A DNA stretch of 64,000 nt from Misgurnus anguillicaudatus (lineage: Eukaryota; Chordata; Actinopteri; Cypriniformes; Cobitidae), in contig NC_073341.2 in the NCBI RefSeq assembly GCF_027580225.2, positions 9,086,001 to 9,150,000 on the forward strand, written 5' to 3'. The notes beneath the pieces were generated by a model that saw nothing but the letters and a program-made list of their open reading frames with translations, made no database searches and was not told where the DNA came from. Shown here piece after piece: positions 62,689 through 64,000 of this stretch (position 1 is its first letter; the number at the start of each line of letters is the position of its first letter). Made by a program: the position numbers and the translations under genes.

Positions 62689-64000
62689 CTATTCATGCAG
62701 TTCAAAAAAGGAAGATGAATATTCTGTGTATGTTAGTAATGCCCATAAACCCTGTTTGAATGTAAATGACGGGTTAAAGACCACAAATATCAAAACAGCC
62801 CATGAGGAGAGTTTTTTTAAGATACAATTTCCTACACAAATGTTTGGGTGTATCTCTCTTGGTTAACTGTAATGGATACTTTTGAACTAAAAGCAGAACA
62901 GACTAGTTAAAAAAAGTTTAAAGAGTGAACTTGTAAAAAGCTGAGGTAAGCTTTATTACAGACAACAGAAGTCATACCAAGTCTTTTAAGGCTATCTGTT
63001 GACTTAGTGGTCATTATCCAGAAAAAAAGATGGTATAAATATACAATATTGTTTTTGATATGAGAAGCATGCTTTGTAACATCATCAAAAATGTCAAAGG
63101 CAAACATAACACAATTTTTCATATTTTAAATAAACATATAAAATAACAAATCCCATACTGAGTCCATAGTGACTGCCCCAATCCCCAAAATCTTCCTAAT
63201 TCACATAAAAGACACTGAAAATTAAACTGTAGCTTTAAATATACCATTCATTTACTAAACACTGTATAATTAAAAAATAATAATAAATACTTGGAATCCC
63301 AAAGGTTTTTAAAATAAATCCTTTGAAATTTGAACACAAATTGAGCTCAAATATTTAACTTTAAATATTTAAATATTTTACATATTTTACAATACACTTT
63401 TGCACCAAAAAAAATCAAATGGGGTGTTAAATTTAATGTATTAAAGTAAAAATTGCGTAGGTCAAGATTCACTAGGTAAGTTATGGACAGAAGCGCAGAA
63501 CAATACAGTTAGTATTTTATTACATTAGCTTGCAAGCCCTTGTAGTGGTATTTAATTAAAATATTTACTTTATGGTGCTATAATACCCATACTTGACAAA
63601 AAGTAAACTGTTTTCTTTAAACTAAATTATAGCTGAAGTGCTGTGCACCTGGACTATAACATCCTGTTGGGATTGTGTACGTGTGCGGAGGCACATCTCA
63701 GCTAGCTCTAAAATTCCAGCCTCACAAATCATTACAGAGAACTGAAAAACTCATTCTCTATTCACAATCTGGCTGTATGCCAACGTAACAGCTGCCAGAC
63801 GAGCAGAAAACTTTTAAAGCCAAGAGATTCAGCTCCTATGAAATAAATTCATATTTTACCCTCGGCCAAGCAATTCATTAAGCATTCCTTATTAAGCAGA
63901 ACTTTCAAAGAGAGTTAAATTTTCCCAGCAGGTATTACAAGAGAGGGGAAGAATAAAAACGCTGATGCTAGCGATATCTGACTTCTTGAAGACTTGAAAG
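62689..64000. other. plod1 intron to window edge
   Basis: No further plod1 exon can be found here, so the preceding exon lies beyond the window. 63640-63940 is repeat-free and may hold conserved non-coding sequence. Confidence 0.4.

Overview
The window is vertebrate nuclear DNA from a ray-finned fish. It is A+T-rich and intron-rich, and it is crowded with DNA transposons, tRNA-derived SINE sequence and long microsatellites. The style of the repeats (TTAA-flanked palindromic elements, hAT miniature elements, Tc1 relatives) suggests a cypriniform fish. The species cannot be told from the sequence.

Two protein-coding genes are supported, both on the minus strand. plod1 (procollagen lysyl hydroxylase 1) enters from the right edge: its 13 last coding exons lie between 62688 and 51691, covering about residues 216-727, while the upstream exons lie outside the window. 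Downstream of it, in the same direction, lies mfn2 (mitofusin 2). All 17 of its coding exons lie between 39337 and 23327 and add up to exactly 757 codons plus a stop. A CpG- and GC-box-rich stretch near 48.4-49.1 kb is the likely mfn2 promoter and non-coding first exon, followed by a 9 kb 5'-UTR intron. The plod1-mfn2 order and orientation is the one known at human 1p36. The two proteins have unrelated jobs (collagen lysine hydroxylation in the ER; outer-membrane mitochondrial fusion), so the linkage is ancestral synteny rather than a functional unit.

From 1 to about 22.6 kb I see no host gene. This part holds a 2.7 kb element with short terminal inverted repeats and nine scattered copies of one 14-bp motif, a decayed Tc1-like transposon (7.6-9.2 kb), a 30-bp minisatellite (9.4-10.0 kb), several palindromic miniature elements, one of them nested in another (13.5-15.3 kb), and three neighbouring CACTGCAAA-type palindromes (17.6-19.1 kb). 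The introns of both genes are also loaded with elements: a nearly intact Tc1-like transposon beside a (TG)n tract in mfn2 intron 9, two copies of one 0.72 kb palindrome (one per gene), hAT-type elements with clear 8-bp duplications, and a LINE reverse-transcriptase remnant.

Two splice junctions deserve attention. The donor of mfn2 exon 12 reads AT where GT is expected, and the last plod1 junction has one G too many for a canonical in-frame splice. Each could be a sequencing error, an allele, or real biology.
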